Source: Caulobacter endophyticus
GTDB lineage: Bacteria; Pseudomonadota; Alphaproteobacteria; Caulobacterales; Caulobacteraceae
Reading direction: 5' to 3'
Length of the DNA stretch: 64,000 nt
Assembly: GCF_003116815.1 (NCBI RefSeq)
Contig: NZ_QDKQ01000033.1
Span: forward strand, 1 to 64,000
Both the position numbers and the translations under genes were made by a program. Under the pieces are notes generated by a model. That model was not told the DNA's origin. It worked only from the letters and a program-made list of their open reading frames with translations, and did no database searches. Shown here in pieces: positions 26,141 to 35,600 of this stretch; the stretch's first letter is position 1, and each line of letters opens with the position of its first letter.

Positions 26141-26158
26141 CAAAAGGGCAAGCGGAGC

Positions 26159-26167
26159 TGTGGATGA
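26159..26167 (-). promoter_or_regulatory. DnaA-box-like site
   Basis: On the minus strand it reads TCATCCACA, one mismatch from the DnaA consensus. It faces the perfect box at 26077-26085, across the GANTC inverted repeat. Confidence 0.4.
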
Positions 26168-26234
26168 AACGGCGCAGTTCGCCCGGCGCGGGCGCGGCGA
26201 TGACAGGCGGCGGCCTTGCGGCGATAATGGCGCC

Positions 26235-26681
26235 ATGCTTCGCAAGCGCGTCCTCGTTCCCGCCCTGGCGGCCCTTTTGCTGACCGCGCCCGCGGCCCTG
26301 ACGGCGCACGCCCAGGAACGCGAGCCTGCCGATCGCCAGCGGCTGCTCGACCTGGCCTATGCGCTGGGCCAGAGCCACGCCCTGCGCCAGGCCTGCGAAG
26401 GCGCCGCCGACCAGTTCTGGCGCGCCCGGATGATGCGCCTGATCGACGTCGAGCAGTCCGATGCGGCCTTCACCGACAAGCTGCGCGACCGCTTCAACGG
26501 CGGCTTCGCGGCCAGCCAGGCCGGCCATCCGGAAGGCTGCAGCCCCGAGAGCCGCCGGGCCGAGCGCCAGGCCGCCCAGCGCGGTCGCGCCCTGGCCTCC
26601 AAGCTGTCGCAGACGGTGGTGACCAACGATCCCGAGCAAGCTTCGCCGGATTCCGTGGCGGACGGGCGAGCGGCGCGCTAA
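26235..26681 (+). CDS. TIGR02301-type exported protein
   Basis: This is a 148-residue protein with a signal peptide (MLRKRVLVPALAALLLTAPAALTAHAQ). The mature part is helical: DRQRLLDLAYALGQSHALRQAC, then DQFWRARMMRLIDVEQSD and a second Cys in HPEGCSPESRRAE. The two Cys and the GQSHALRQ-C-x-WR-RM pattern are typical of the alphaproteobacterial family TIGR02301, of unknown function. It starts at ATG 26235, divergent from the 69-aa gene, and precedes the SPFH/NfeD pair. Confidence 0.82.
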   Translation: MLRKRVLVPALAALLLTAPAALTAHAQEREPADRQRLLDLAYALGQSHALRQACEGAADQFWRARMMRLIDVEQSDAAFTDKLRDRFNGGFAASQAGHPEGCSPESRRAERQAAQRGRALASKLSQTVVTNDPEQASPDSVADGRAAR

Positions 26682-26748
26682 ATTCCCCCTATGGGCGCGG
26701 GCGACTGGCGGCGGGACCGCCGGGCCGGCTCTATCGGGAGGCGTAGAC

Positions 26749-27714
26749 TTGGCCGCTTATCTGGTTCCCCTGGTCCTGCTCGTTCTGGCGATCCTGCTGG
26801 TCGTCAACGTCATCAAGATCGTGCCCCAGGGCCGCGAATTCACCGTCGAGCGCTTTGGCCGCTACACCCGCACGCTCAAGCCCGGCATCAGCATCCTGAC
26901 GCCCTTCGTCGAGACCATCGGCCGGCGGGTGAACATGATGGAGCAGGTGCTCGACGTCCCCAAGCAGGAGGTCATCACCAAGGACAACGTGTCGGTGACC
27001 GTCGACGCCATCGTCTTCATCCAGGTGATGGACGCATCGGCCGCCGCCTATCGCGTCGACAACCTGATCTACGCCATCACCCAGCTGGCCCAGACCAACC
27101 TGCGCACCGTGGTCGGCTCGATGGAGCTGGACGAGGTCCTGAGCCAGCGCGACCACATCAACTCGCGCCTGCTGGCCACCATCGACGACGCCACCGGCCC
27201 CTGGGGCGTCAAGGTGGCTCGCATCGAGATCAAGGACCTGACCCCGCCGGCCGACATCACCAACGCCATGGCCCGGCAGATGAAGGCCGAGCGCGAGCGC
27301 CGCGCCGTCATCACCGAGGCCGAGGGCGAGAAGCAGGCCCAGATCGCCCGCGCCGAGGGCGCCAAGCAGTCGGCCATCCTGCAGGCCGAGGGCCGCCGCG
27401 AGGCCGCCTACCGCGACGCCGAGGCCCGCGAGCGCGAAGCTGAAGCGGAAGCGAAAGCCACCGCCTTCGTGTCCGAAGCCATCGCCCGCGGCGACGTCAA
27501 CGCCATCAACTACTTCGTGGCCCAGAAATATGTCGAGGCGTTCGGGGATCTGGCCCGCTCGCCCAACGCCAAGACCGTGATCGTGCCGGCCGACTTCGCC
27601 GGCATCACCGGCACGGTGGCCGGAGTCGGCGAACTGATCCGCTCGCTGGGCGGGCCGGACGCGACCCCGCCGCGCTCCGCCGTGCCGAGCAGCGCGCCGC
27701 GCAAGGGAGGCTGA
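26749..27714 (+). CDS. SPFH/band-7 membrane protein (stomatin-like, QmcA type)
   Basis: This is a 321-residue protein: an N-terminal membrane hairpin (about residues 4-20), a band-7 domain (FTVERFGRYTRTLKPGISILTPF... to about 190) with DVPKQEVITKDNVSV and LRTVVGSMELDEVLSQR, and then a long Ala/Glu-rich coiled coil (about 185-240) with repeats AEGEKQAQIARAEGAKQ. Such proteins oligomerise into rings in the inner membrane and work with NfeD partners and proteases (family knowledge). The start is TTG at 26749 after GGGAGG. The NfeD gene follows 4 bp later. Confidence 0.92.
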   Translation: MAAYLVPLVLLVLAILLVVNVIKIVPQGREFTVERFGRYTRTLKPGISILTPFVETIGRRVNMMEQVLDVPKQEVITKDNVSVTVDAIVFIQVMDASAAAYRVDNLIYAITQLAQTNLRTVVGSMELDEVLSQRDHINSRLLATIDDATGPWGVKVARIEIKDLTPPADITNAMARQMKAERERRAVITEAEGEKQAQIARAEGAKQSAILQAEGRREAAYRDAEAREREAEAEAKATAFVSEAIARGDVNAINYFVAQKYVEAFGDLARSPNAKTVIVPADFAGITGTVAGVGELIRSLGGPDATPPRSAVPSSAPRKGG

Positions 27715-27718
27715 CGCC

Positions 27719-28171
27719 ATGACCGGCCTGATCGACTTCTATATCGCCCATCCGTTCTGGCTGTGGCTGTCGGCGGCGGCCGTGTTCCTGGCGATCGAGG
27801 TGGGCACCGGCACCGGCTGGCTGCTGTGGCCGGCCGCCTCGGCCGCGGCGGTGGGGGTCGTCGCCCTGCTGCTGCCCACCGGCCTGCCGGCCGAGATCGC
27901 CGTCTTCGCGGTGCTGACCATCGTCAGCACCTATCTGGCCCGCCGCTTCCTGCGGCCGGCCCTGGCCGGGCCCGATCCAGACCTCAACGACCCCACCCTG
28001 CGCCTGCCGGGCCGTCCGGCCGAGGTGGTCGCCGCCTTCGAGAACGGCCGCGGCCGGGTGTTCGTCGACGGCAAGGAGTGGGCGGCCGAAACCGAGGGCG
28101 ACGCCGCCCCGGTCACCGGAACCCGGGTGTCGGTCGTGGGCGTTCACGGGGCGGTGCTGACGGTTCGTTGA
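27719..28171 (+). CDS. NfeD-family protein, partner of the SPFH protein
   Basis: This is a 150-residue protein with three hydrophobic segments (about 9-33, 36-54 and 59-77) and a C-terminal OB-fold-like soluble domain (RPAEVVAAFENGRGRVFVDGKEWAAETEG ... GTRVSVVGVHGAVLTV), exactly the short NfeD layout. It forms a functional pair with the stomatin-like protein upstream (4 bp apart), a conserved operon in bacteria. The soluble domain may bind the SPFH ring. There is no protease domain, so this is the truncated NfeD1b type rather than the long ClpP-class form. Confidence 0.9.
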   Translation: MTGLIDFYIAHPFWLWLSAAAVFLAIEVGTGTGWLLWPAASAAAVGVVALLLPTGLPAEIAVFAVLTIVSTYLARRFLRPALAGPDPDLNDPTLRLPGRPAEVVAAFENGRGRVFVDGKEWAAETEGDAAPVTGTRVSVVGVHGAVLTVR

Positions 28172-28182
28172 AGAACCGGCGG

Positions 28183-28195
28183 CGCCCTTCGGGCG
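28183..28195 (+). terminator. Weak GC stem-loop after the NfeD gene
   Basis: CGCCC-TTC-GGGCG forms a 5-bp stem 12 bp after the nfeD stop. No T-run follows, so it is at best a partial or Rho-assisted terminator. Confidence 0.3.
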
Positions 28196-28433
28196 AGGGC
28201 TCGGCCGACACCCTCTGCCTTCTGCGCGTCGACTCGGCCGACAGCGGCTACAGTCAGGTGCTGGCCGACGAGGCCCACCACGGCTTTCCCCGTGCTGCAA
28301 AAGCCCTGTTCGATCGGCGAACTTGGCCGCATGCTCCGCTCGGCCCGCCGCGCCAGCTGACCACTGCTGACAGAACCGGGCGCGGCGACAGGCTAGGCCA
28401 GCCCCAGTCCAAGACCCGCCCGACGGAGTTTCA

Positions 28434-28793
28434 ATGATGAGATCGCTTTGCGTGCTGGCCGGCGCGATGCTGCTGGGCCTGAGCGCCGGCGCAGCGCTCG
28501 CCCAGGACCTCTATATCGGCACGGTGGACGTCCAGAAGGACCAGGTGATCCTCACCCGCTGCGACCTGGCCGCCAACCGCTACGTCCTGCGCGATCGCGC
28601 CGAAGAACAGGAAAAGCCGGTCGCCAGGCTGCGCGAGACGCTCAAGACCCTGAAGGCGCCGGTCTATGTCGAGGTCATCGGCCAGTACGCCGAGATCGAG
28701 AGCCAGGACGGAAACGCTCTGGACGTCATCGCCCTGGAAGGCCTGAAGGCGGGCAAGTCGTGCCACCTGACCGACGCCCTGGGATCGAAATAG
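28434..28793 (+). CDS. Small secreted protein of unknown function
   Basis: This is a 119-residue protein with a signal peptide ([25 protein letters not shown]) and a short mature domain, [28 protein letters not shown], with one Cys, [15 protein letters not shown] and a second Cys in GKSCHLTD. The two Cys suggest a periplasmic disulfide. I do not recognise a family. It stands alone between the SPFH/NfeD unit and the ABC exporter; the 262-bp gap upstream holds its promoter. Confidence 0.7.
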   Translation: MMRSLCVLAGAMLLGLSAGAALAQDLYIGTVDVQKDQVILTRCDLAANRYVLRDRAEEQEKPVARLRETLKTLKAPVYVEVIGQYAEIESQDGNALDVIALEGLKAGKSCHLTDALGSK

Positions 28794-28872
28794 GCGCCGC
28801 GCGCGCCACTGGCGCTTTTAGCCTCGCGCCCCCATCTGGGCGCGGACCGCACGGACGAGAGGGAACAGACGG

Positions 28873-29795
<923 letters not shown>

Positions 29796-29799
<4 letters not shown>

Positions 29800-30557
29800 A
29801 CCTGCACGCCGTCGCCGCCATCTACCGCTTCGAGATGGCGCGGACCTTCCGCACCCTGCTGCAGAGCATCGCCTCGCCGGTGCTGTCGACCTCGCTCTAC
29901 TTCGTGGTCTTCGGCGCGGCCATCGGCTCGCGCATGACCGCCGTCGACGGGGTGCCCTACGGCGCCTTCATCGTGCCGGGCCTGATCATGCTGTCGATCC
30001 TGACCGAGAGCCTGTCGAACGCCTCGTTCGGCATCTACATGCCCAAGTGGTCGGGCACGATCTACGAGGTGCTGTCGGCCCCCGTCTCGCCGTTCGAGAT
30101 CGTGCTGGGCTATGTGGGCGCCGCCGCGTCGAAATCGCTGATGCTGGGCGTCATCATCCTGGCCACCGCGCGCCTGTTCGTGCCGTTCGAGATCCAGCAT
30201 CCGCTGTTCATGGCCGCCTTCCTGGTGCTGACGGCGGTGACCTTCAGCCTGTTCGGCTTCATTCTGGGCATCTGGGCCGACAGCTTCGAGAAGCTGCAGA
30301 TCGTGCCCCTGCTGGTGATCACGCCCCTGACCTTCCTGGGCGGCAGCTTCTACTCGATCGACATGCTGCCGGGCGTGTGGCGGACGATCTCGCTGTTCAA
30401 CCCGGTGGTCTATCTGGTCAGCGGCTTCCGCTGGAGCTTCTTCGGCACGTCGGACGTGGGCGTCGGCGTCAGCCTGGCGGCCACCTGCGGCGTGCTGCTG
30501 CTGTGCCTGGCGATCATCGCCTGGGTCTTCAAGACCGGCTACCGCCTGAAGAACTAG
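29796..30557 (+). CDS. ABC-2 type permease (YadH-like)
   Basis: This is a 253-residue membrane protein with six hydrophobic segments and the ABC-2 signature in the loop after the second segment ([19 protein letters not shown], then [13 protein letters not shown]). The [31 protein letters not shown] segment is conserved in the YadH group. It forms an exporter with the ATPase encoded just upstream (ATGA overlap). The ATP-binding and membrane parts are separate proteins, as in E. coli yadGH. The cargo is unknown. Confidence 0.9.
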
Positions 30558-30567
30558 ACGGTTCGCC

Positions 30568-31548
30568 TCACCCCACGAACCCTGCCGCGCGGCGCAGGCG
30601 GTCGTTGATGGCCTCGCCCAGGCCCTCGTCGGGGATCGGCGCCACGGCGATGCCCGCCGGCGCGGTGCGGTCTGCGGCGCGCAGGTAGGAGAAGAGGTTG
30701 GCGGCGGCCTGCGCCAGATCGCCCGCGGGGCTGAGGTTGAACACCCCCTCCCCCGCCGGCCAGGGACCGAAGGCGAGATAGGCCTCACCGGCGTTCGGCG
30801 CCGTCGCATTGATCCGCACCGGCGCGTCGGGGGCGTAGTGCAAAGCCAGGCGCCCGGGAGAGCGCTTGGCGTCGTCGTCGGCCTCCGCGAGCGGACCGAC
30901 CACCGCCTCCAGCTGCGCGCGGGTGACGGCGCCGGGGCGCAGCAGGCGCACGGGACCGTCGAGCACGGCGACGACGGTGGACTCCAGGCCGACCTGGCAC
31001 GGCCCGCCGTCGAGCACGGCGGCGCACTTGTCGCCGGTCTCGGCGTTTGCGTCGGCGAAGGTGGTGGGGCTGGGACGGCCCGAGCGGTTGGCCGAGGGAG
31101 CCACGACCGGCCCGCCGAAGGCGGCCAGCACGGCCCTGGCCAGCGGATGGCTGGGCACGCGAATGGCGACCGTCTCCAGCCCGGCGCGGGCCAGGTCGCA
31201 GACGGCGGCCGTATTCTTGACGGGCGCGACGATGGTCAGGGGGCCGGGCCAGAAGGCCTCGGCCAGGGCGCGCGCCCGCTCGTCGAAGTCGGCGATGCGC
31301 GCGGCGGTGGCGACGTCGGCGACGTGGGCGATCAGCGGGTTGAAGCGCGGACGACCCTTGGCTTCGAAGATCGCCGCCACGGCCGCGGGATCGGACGCAT
31401 CCGCCCCGAGGCCATAGACGGTTTCGGTGGGCAGCAGGACGAGGCCCCCGCTGGCGAGGGCCTGCGCCGCGCGGCTTACGACTTCTTCTTGGCCGTCAGC
31501 GAGAAGCTGACCTTGATCTTGGCCGGTATCTGATCCGTCGACGCCCAT
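30568..31548 (-). CDS. Threonylcarbamoyl-AMP synthase (Sua5/YciO/YrdC family)
   Basis: This is a 326-residue protein with the YrdC domain at about 28-215 (LLPTETVYGLGADA, KGRPRFNPLIAHV, FWPGPLTIV, IAIRVPSH-type VAIRVPSHPLA, SANRSGRPSPT) and a C-terminal Sua5 domain (to 326), so it is the long Sua5 form. It makes threonylcarbamoyl-AMP for the t6A37 modification of ANN-decoding tRNAs. The only ATG upstream of the domain is at 31548, and no GTG or TTG occurs between it and the domain. The coding region therefore begins 73 nt inside the end of the cytochrome b561-YceI gene. This is a large overlap, and the start should be confirmed. Confidence 0.88.
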   Translation of the reverse strand: MGVDGSDTGQDQGQLLADGQEEVVSRAAQALASGGLVLLPTETVYGLGADASDPAAVAAIFEAKGRPRFNPLIAHVADVATAARIADFDERARALAEAFWPGPLTIVAPVKNTAAVCDLARAGLETVAIRVPSHPLARAVLAAFGGPVVAPSANRSGRPSPTTFADANAETGDKCAAVLDGGPCQVGLESTVVAVLDGPVRLLRPGAVTRAQLEAVVGPLAEADDDAKRSPGRLALHYAPDAPVRINATAPNAGEAYLAFGPWPAGEGVFNLSPAGDLAQAAANLFSYLRAADRTAPAGIAVAPIPDEGLGEAINDRLRRAAGFVG

Positions 31549-32828
31549 TCGCCCTGTCCAACCCCGAACGCGGTCCGGTCGAGGGTGGTTACACCGCGCG
31601 CCGTGGCCGTGTCGCCGTCGATCTTCAGGCTGAAGGGCAGGCTGAGCGGCTTTTTCACGCCGCGCAGGTCCAGCGCGCCGTCGGCGACGAAGCGGCCTTC
31701 GGCGGTCTTGCGGAACTTGGTCGCCGTAAAGGTCGCCTTCGGGTTGGCCGAGGTGTTGAAGAAGTCGGGGCCTTGCAGGCTCTCGTCGCGCTGGCCATCG
31801 CCCGTGCCGGCCGAGGCCAGGTCGATGCTGACCGTCAGCTTGCTGCGGTCCAGGGCTTCCGGCGAGAACAGGATGTCGGCGGTCCAGCGGCTGAAGCGGC
31901 CCTGGATCGGCGTATCGGCCCAGGCCAGGTTGAAATCGAGGTGCGAGCCCTTCTGCACGGCCCAGGCGACCGGGTCCTTCAGGGCGCTGTCGGCGGGCGG
32001 GGCGGCCTCTTCGACCTTGGCCGGTTCGGCTGTCGCGGGCGCCCCCGGAGCGGCCGTGGTCGGCGCGGGGGCCGCCGGGCTCTCGTCGGGCAGGGCCAGC
32101 TCGTCGGCGGCGGTCTGTTCGGCCGCGGGCGCGGGGGCCTTCGCCTTGGCCGGAGTGTAGAGGTAGCCGGCGGCGACCACGGCGGCGAAGCCGGCGGCGG
32201 CCAGCCACAGGCGCGGCTCCTTGATCCCCGGCTTGGCGCCGGCGGCCATGTGGCCGAACACCTCGTCGCGGTCGAGGATCTGGTGCTTGGCCACCGCGCC
32301 CAGGTGCAGGGCCAGCAGCACATAGGTGAACTTGACCAGCAATCCATGACCAAGGTGGCCGATGTTGTTCCAGGCGTCCTTGGCGCCGGCGGCCAGCTCG
32401 GGCAGGCCCGGCAGGTGCGGCCACGGAATGGCCCCGAACAGGATGGTCGGAATGTTGATGCGGCTGGTCGAGACGATGATCCAGCCGGTCAGGGGCAGGC
32501 CGATCATGATCACGTAGAAGCCCACGTGAACCGCGTGGGCGGCGAGCTTTTCCCAGGTCGGCTGGCCGGCCGGGGCCGGCGGCGACTTGTGGGTCAGCTT
32601 CCACAGCAGGCGCGCGACGGAAAGCACCAGGATGGTGATGCCGATCGACTTGTGCAGCTGGAAGAGGGCGAAGGTTTCCGCGCCCTTGGGGCCGTCGTCG
32701 GCCCGCCAGCCCAGGATCACCTGGAAGATCAGAGCGGCGGCGATCAGCCAGTGCAGGATGATCGCCACCGTCGAATAGCGGACAGGACCCGCCGCCGAGG
32801 CGGGGTTGGAATGCGTCTCGGCGGTCAT
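31476..32828 (-). CDS. Cytochrome b561-YceI fusion protein
   Basis: This is a 450-residue protein. The N-terminal half (about 15-235) is a cytochrome b561-type membrane domain with four helices and histidines such as ILHWLIAAAL, LFQLHKSIG and LALHLGAVAKH that could bind two b hemes. A Pro/Ala/Thr-rich linker (about 240-290) follows, then a YceI-like domain (about 295-450: GSHLDFNLAWADTPIQGRFSRW, FFNTSANPKATF, LRGVKKPLSLPF). YceI proteins bind isoprenoid quinones in the periplasm. The fusion suggests that a quinone or electron is passed between the two domains (inference). It lies 26 bp after the separate yceI gene. Confidence 0.9.
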   Translation of the reverse strand: MTAETHSNPASAAGPVRYSTVAIILHWLIAAALIFQVILGWRADDGPKGAETFALFQLHKSIGITILVLSVARLLWKLTHKSPPAPAGQPTWEKLAAHAVHVGFYVIMIGLPLTGWIIVSTSRINIPTILFGAIPWPHLPGLPELAAGAKDAWNNIGHLGHGLLVKFTYVLLALHLGAVAKHQILDRDEVFGHMAAGAKPGIKEPRLWLAAAGFAAVVAAGYLYTPAKAKAPAPAAEQTAADELALPDESPAAPAPTTAAPGAPATAEPAKVEEAAPPADSALKDPVAWAVQKGSHLDFNLAWADTPIQGRFSRWTADILFSPEALDRSKLTVSIDLASAGTGDGQRDESLQGPDFFNTSANPKATFTATKFRKTAEGRFVADGALDLRGVKKPLSLPFSLKIDGDTATARGVTTLDRTAFGVGQGEWASTDQIPAKIKVSFSLTAKKKS

Positions 32829-32854
32829 GGGCCGTCCCTAACTCGGTACTTCGC

Positions 32855-33478
32855 TTACTTCTTCGGGTTGAATTCGGCTTCGATCGCCAGGTCGACGTCG
32901 TCCGAAACCATCGGCACCAGGTGGGTGAAGCCGAATTCCGAGCGCTTGATCTTGCCGGTGGCCGAGAAGCCCATGATCTGCGAACCGAACGGGGTCTTGG
33001 CGAAGCCGTTGTAGGTGACGTCCAGGGTCACCGGCTTGGTCACGCCGCGGAAGGTCAGGTCGCCGGTCAGCTTGCCCTTGCCGGGCGAGGTCTGCTCGAT
33101 CTTGGTCGAGACGAAGGTGATCGTCGGATACTTGGCCGAGTCGAAGAACTTCGGATCGTCCGAGATTTCCTTGTTGAAGTTGTCCAGGCCCGTGTCGACC
33201 GACTTCGGGTCGACCGTGATCGACACCTTCGAGGCCAGCGGGTTGGCCGGGTCGTACGCGTACGAGCCGTCGAGGCCCGACAGGCGGAAGGTGTAGTTCG
33301 AAGTGCCGAAGTGCTTGATGCGCAGGGTCAGGCTGGCGTGGCGCTTGTCCAGGGCCCAGGTCCCGGCCGGAGCGGCGGCGGGATCCGTCGCCGGTTGCGC
33401 CAGGGCGGCGACCGGGGCCGCGAGGGGAGCGGCGAGAAGGGCGCCGGCCAGAATGGCGTAGGCGAAGGGGCGAGCCAT
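32855..33478 (-). CDS. YceI-family periplasmic lipid-binding protein
   Basis: This is a 207-residue protein with a signal peptide (MARPFAYAILAGALLAAPLAAPVAALA-QP) and a YceI lipocalin-like domain: WALDKRHASLTLRIKHFGTSNY, DNFNKEISDDPKFFD, KYPTITFVSTKIE, LTFRGVTKPVTLDVTY and a C-terminal beta strand DDVDLAIEAEF. Such proteins bind polyisoprenoid quinones. The next gene encodes a b561-YceI fusion, so two YceI domains are made from one minus-strand operon. An inverted repeat at 33497-33510 sits just upstream of the start and is the likely operator. Confidence 0.92.
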   Translation of the reverse strand: MARPFAYAILAGALLAAPLAAPVAALAQPATDPAAAPAGTWALDKRHASLTLRIKHFGTSNYTFRLSGLDGSYAYDPANPLASKVSITVDPKSVDTGLDNFNKEISDDPKFFDSAKYPTITFVSTKIEQTSPGKGKLTGDLTFRGVTKPVTLDVTYNGFAKTPFGSQIMGFSATGKIKRSEFGFTHLVPMVSDDVDLAIEAEFNPKK

Positions 33479-33496
33479 GGTCTCAGATCTCCAAAC

Positions 33497-33510
33497 TGAC
33501 AAAACTGTCA
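33497..33510. promoter_or_regulatory. Inverted repeat upstream of the yceI operon
   Basis: TGACA-AAAC-TGTCA is an exact inverted repeat 18 bp before the yceI start codon (minus strand), close enough to overlap the promoter or transcription start. The binding protein is not identified. Confidence 0.45.
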
Positions 33511-33674
33511 TAGTGACGGTTGCTGATTACCCCGACTTAGGAACTTCACCGTCCAGTTGAAGGGGCGTCTCCTCACGAAGCCGTGATCGACAGGCGGTCC
33601 TTGGCGCGGTAGGCCGTGCGATCTAAACAGGGATCACATACCCCAACCCGACGCTTGAACAGATCGGCCCCCGC

Positions 33675-35423
33675 ATGACTTTCCGCGCTCCCGTCCGCGA
33701 CCTCGCCTTCGCCCTGCGCCATGTGGCCGACTTCGGCCGGCTGGCCGACGCCTATCCCGAGGCCGACGCCGACACCGTCGACGCCGTGCTGGAGGCCTCG
33801 GGCGTTTTCGCCTCGGAGGTGCTGGCCCCGATCAACCGCCAGGGCGACCTTACGGGCGCCAAGCTGGAGAACGGCGTGGTGCGCAGCGCTCCCGGCTTCG
33901 CCGACGCCTACAAGGCCTTCGCCGAGGCCGGCTGGACCAGCCTGGCGGCCGCGCCCGAGCATGGCGGCCAGGGTCTTCCGAAAGCGCTGGAGATCGCCAC
34001 CCTGGAGATGGTGCAGGCGGCCAACATGGCCTTCGGCCTTTGCCCGATGCTGAGCCTGGGCGCCATCGAGGCCTTGGCCCTGCACGGCACGGAGCGCCAC
34101 AAGAGCGTGTTCCTGCCCAAGCTGGTCTCGGGCGAATGGACCGGCACCATGAACCTGACCGAGCCCCAGGCCGGCTCGGACCTGGCGGCCATCACCACCA
34201 TGGCCACGCCGGACGGCCAGGGCGGCTGGACCATCAGCGGCCAGAAGATCTTCATCACCTGGGGCGACCACGACGCGACGGACAACATCGTCCACCTCGT
34301 TCTGGCCCGCACCCCCGACGCCCCTCCCGGCGTGAAGGGCGTCTCGCTGTTCCTTGCCTCCAAGGTTCTGGTCGACGAGGACGGCAAGCCGGGCGCGGGC
34401 AACGACGTGCGCGTCGGCGGGCTGGAGCACAAGTTGGGCATCCACGGCTCGCCCACCTGCGTCATGCTGTTCGAAGGCGCCAAGGCCGAGCTGGTCGGCA
34501 AGCTGCACCACGGCGTGGCCCACATGTTCACGATGATGAACGCCGCCCGCCTGCAGGTCGGCGCCCAGGGCGTCGCCATCGCCGAGCGCGCCTACCAGCA
34601 GGCCCTGAACTTTTCCCTGGAGCGCGTGCAGGGCCGCTCGGCCTGGACAGGCGCCTATCCCTCGCGCCTGTTCGACCACCCGGACGTGCGCCGCACCCTG
34701 CTGCTGATGAAGGCCAAGATCGAGGCTGCGCGCGGCATCTGCCTGTCGACCGCCGTCGCCGCCGACCTGGCCCACGCGGCCGCCGACGAGGCGACCCGCG
34801 CGGCCGCCAAGCTGCGCGAAGAGCTGCTGACCCCGATCGCCAAGGCCTGGTCGACCGACGTCGGCGTCGAGGTCGCCTCGCTGGGCGTGCAGATTCACGG
34901 CGGCATGGGCTTCATCGAGGAGACCGGCGCGGCCCAGCACTATCGCGACGCCCGCATCACCCCGATCTACGAAGGCACCAACGGCATCCAGGCCATCGAC
35001 CTGATCGGCCGCAAGCTGGGCCTCGCCGACGGCCAGGCCGTGGCCGACCTGATGGACGACATCCGCGACACCATCGAGGCCCTGAAGGCCGCCGACGCCT
35101 CGCTGACCCCGGTCGCCGGCCGCCTGGAAGCCGCGCTCGACGCCGCCGCCTCGGCCACCGCCTGGCTGGTCGAGCGCCGCGCCCGCGCCATGCCGGACGC
35201 CCTGAGCGGGGCTACGGCCTATCTGAAGCTGCTGGGCGACACGGTCGGCGGCTGGATGCTGGCCAAGGGCGCCCTGGCGCCGGAAGCCGAGGCCCTGCGC
35301 GGCCAGCTGCTGCGGGTCTATGCCGAGAGCGTGCTGGCCCAGGTCCCGGGCCAGCTTGCCGCCGTCACCCTGGGCGATGCGGACCTTGTGGCGGTGACGC
35401 CGGAGGCGCTGGGGGTTCACTGA
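33675..35423 (+). CDS. Acyl-CoA dehydrogenase (DmdC/FadE-like, C-terminally extended)
   Basis: This is a 582-residue flavoprotein. The acyl-CoA dehydrogenase core includes MNLTEPQAGSDL (about residues 158-169), WTISGQKIFITWGDHD (about 190-205), GIHGSPTC, RLQVGAQGVAIAERA and QIHGGMGFIEETGA (about 407-420). The catalytic base is the Glu of IYEGTNGIQ (about 432-440). A C-terminal helical extension of about 120 residues is typical of the DmdC group used in methylmercaptopropionyl-CoA or related acyl-CoA oxidation. It starts at ATG 33675 with its own promoter region. The acyl substrate cannot be determined. Confidence 0.92.
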   Translation: MTFRAPVRDLAFALRHVADFGRLADAYPEADADTVDAVLEASGVFASEVLAPINRQGDLTGAKLENGVVRSAPGFADAYKAFAEAGWTSLAAAPEHGGQGLPKALEIATLEMVQAANMAFGLCPMLSLGAIEALALHGTERHKSVFLPKLVSGEWTGTMNLTEPQAGSDLAAITTMATPDGQGGWTISGQKIFITWGDHDATDNIVHLVLARTPDAPPGVKGVSLFLASKVLVDEDGKPGAGNDVRVGGLEHKLGIHGSPTCVMLFEGAKAELVGKLHHGVAHMFTMMNAARLQVGAQGVAIAERAYQQALNFSLERVQGRSAWTGAYPSRLFDHPDVRRTLLLMKAKIEAARGICLSTAVAADLAHAAADEATRAAAKLREELLTPIAKAWSTDVGVEVASLGVQIHGGMGFIEETGAAQHYRDARITPIYEGTNGIQAIDLIGRKLGLADGQAVADLMDDIRDTIEALKAADASLTPVAGRLEAALDAAASATAWLVERRARAMPDALSGATAYLKLLGDTVGGWMLAKGALAPEAEALRGQLLRVYAESVLAQVPGQLAAVTLGDADLVAVTPEALGVH

Positions 35424-35478
35424 CACCCCAGTCGCTTCGCGACAGCTCCCCCAGAGGGAGAGCATCTAAGGCATAGAT

Positions 35479-35535
35479 CCTCCCCCTCTGGGGGAGGTGG
35501 CCCAGAGGGCCGGAGGGGGGCCGTTTTCAGCTTCC
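35479..35535 (+). repeat. Dispersed CTCCCCC/GGGGGAG repeat, family A copy 1
   Basis: A 57-nt core runs from CCTCCCCCTCTGGGGGAGG to GCCGTTTTCAGCTTCC. It matches the copy at 38700-38756 nearly base for base, with the same length. It lies in the 177-bp gap between the convergent acyl-CoA dehydrogenase and glutaredoxin-MauE genes, embedded in further partial repeats (35440-35478 and 35536-35600, with hairpins CTCCCCCAGAGGGAG and CTCTCCCTTCAGGGAGAG). The hairpins may act as a bidirectional terminator. Confidence 0.75.
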
Positions 35536-35600
35536 GCAGAGGCTGGCCGTCCCTCCCCTCTCCGTCGGCTTCGCCGACACCTCTCCCTTCAGGGAGAGGG

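Noticed and set aside
30568..32604. A frame open for 678 codons that would fuse Sua5 to an upstream segment
   Set aside because: The upstream part is the out-of-frame shadow of the cytochrome b561-YceI gene, which has clear domain motifs in its own frame. Only the part from 31548 is Sua5.
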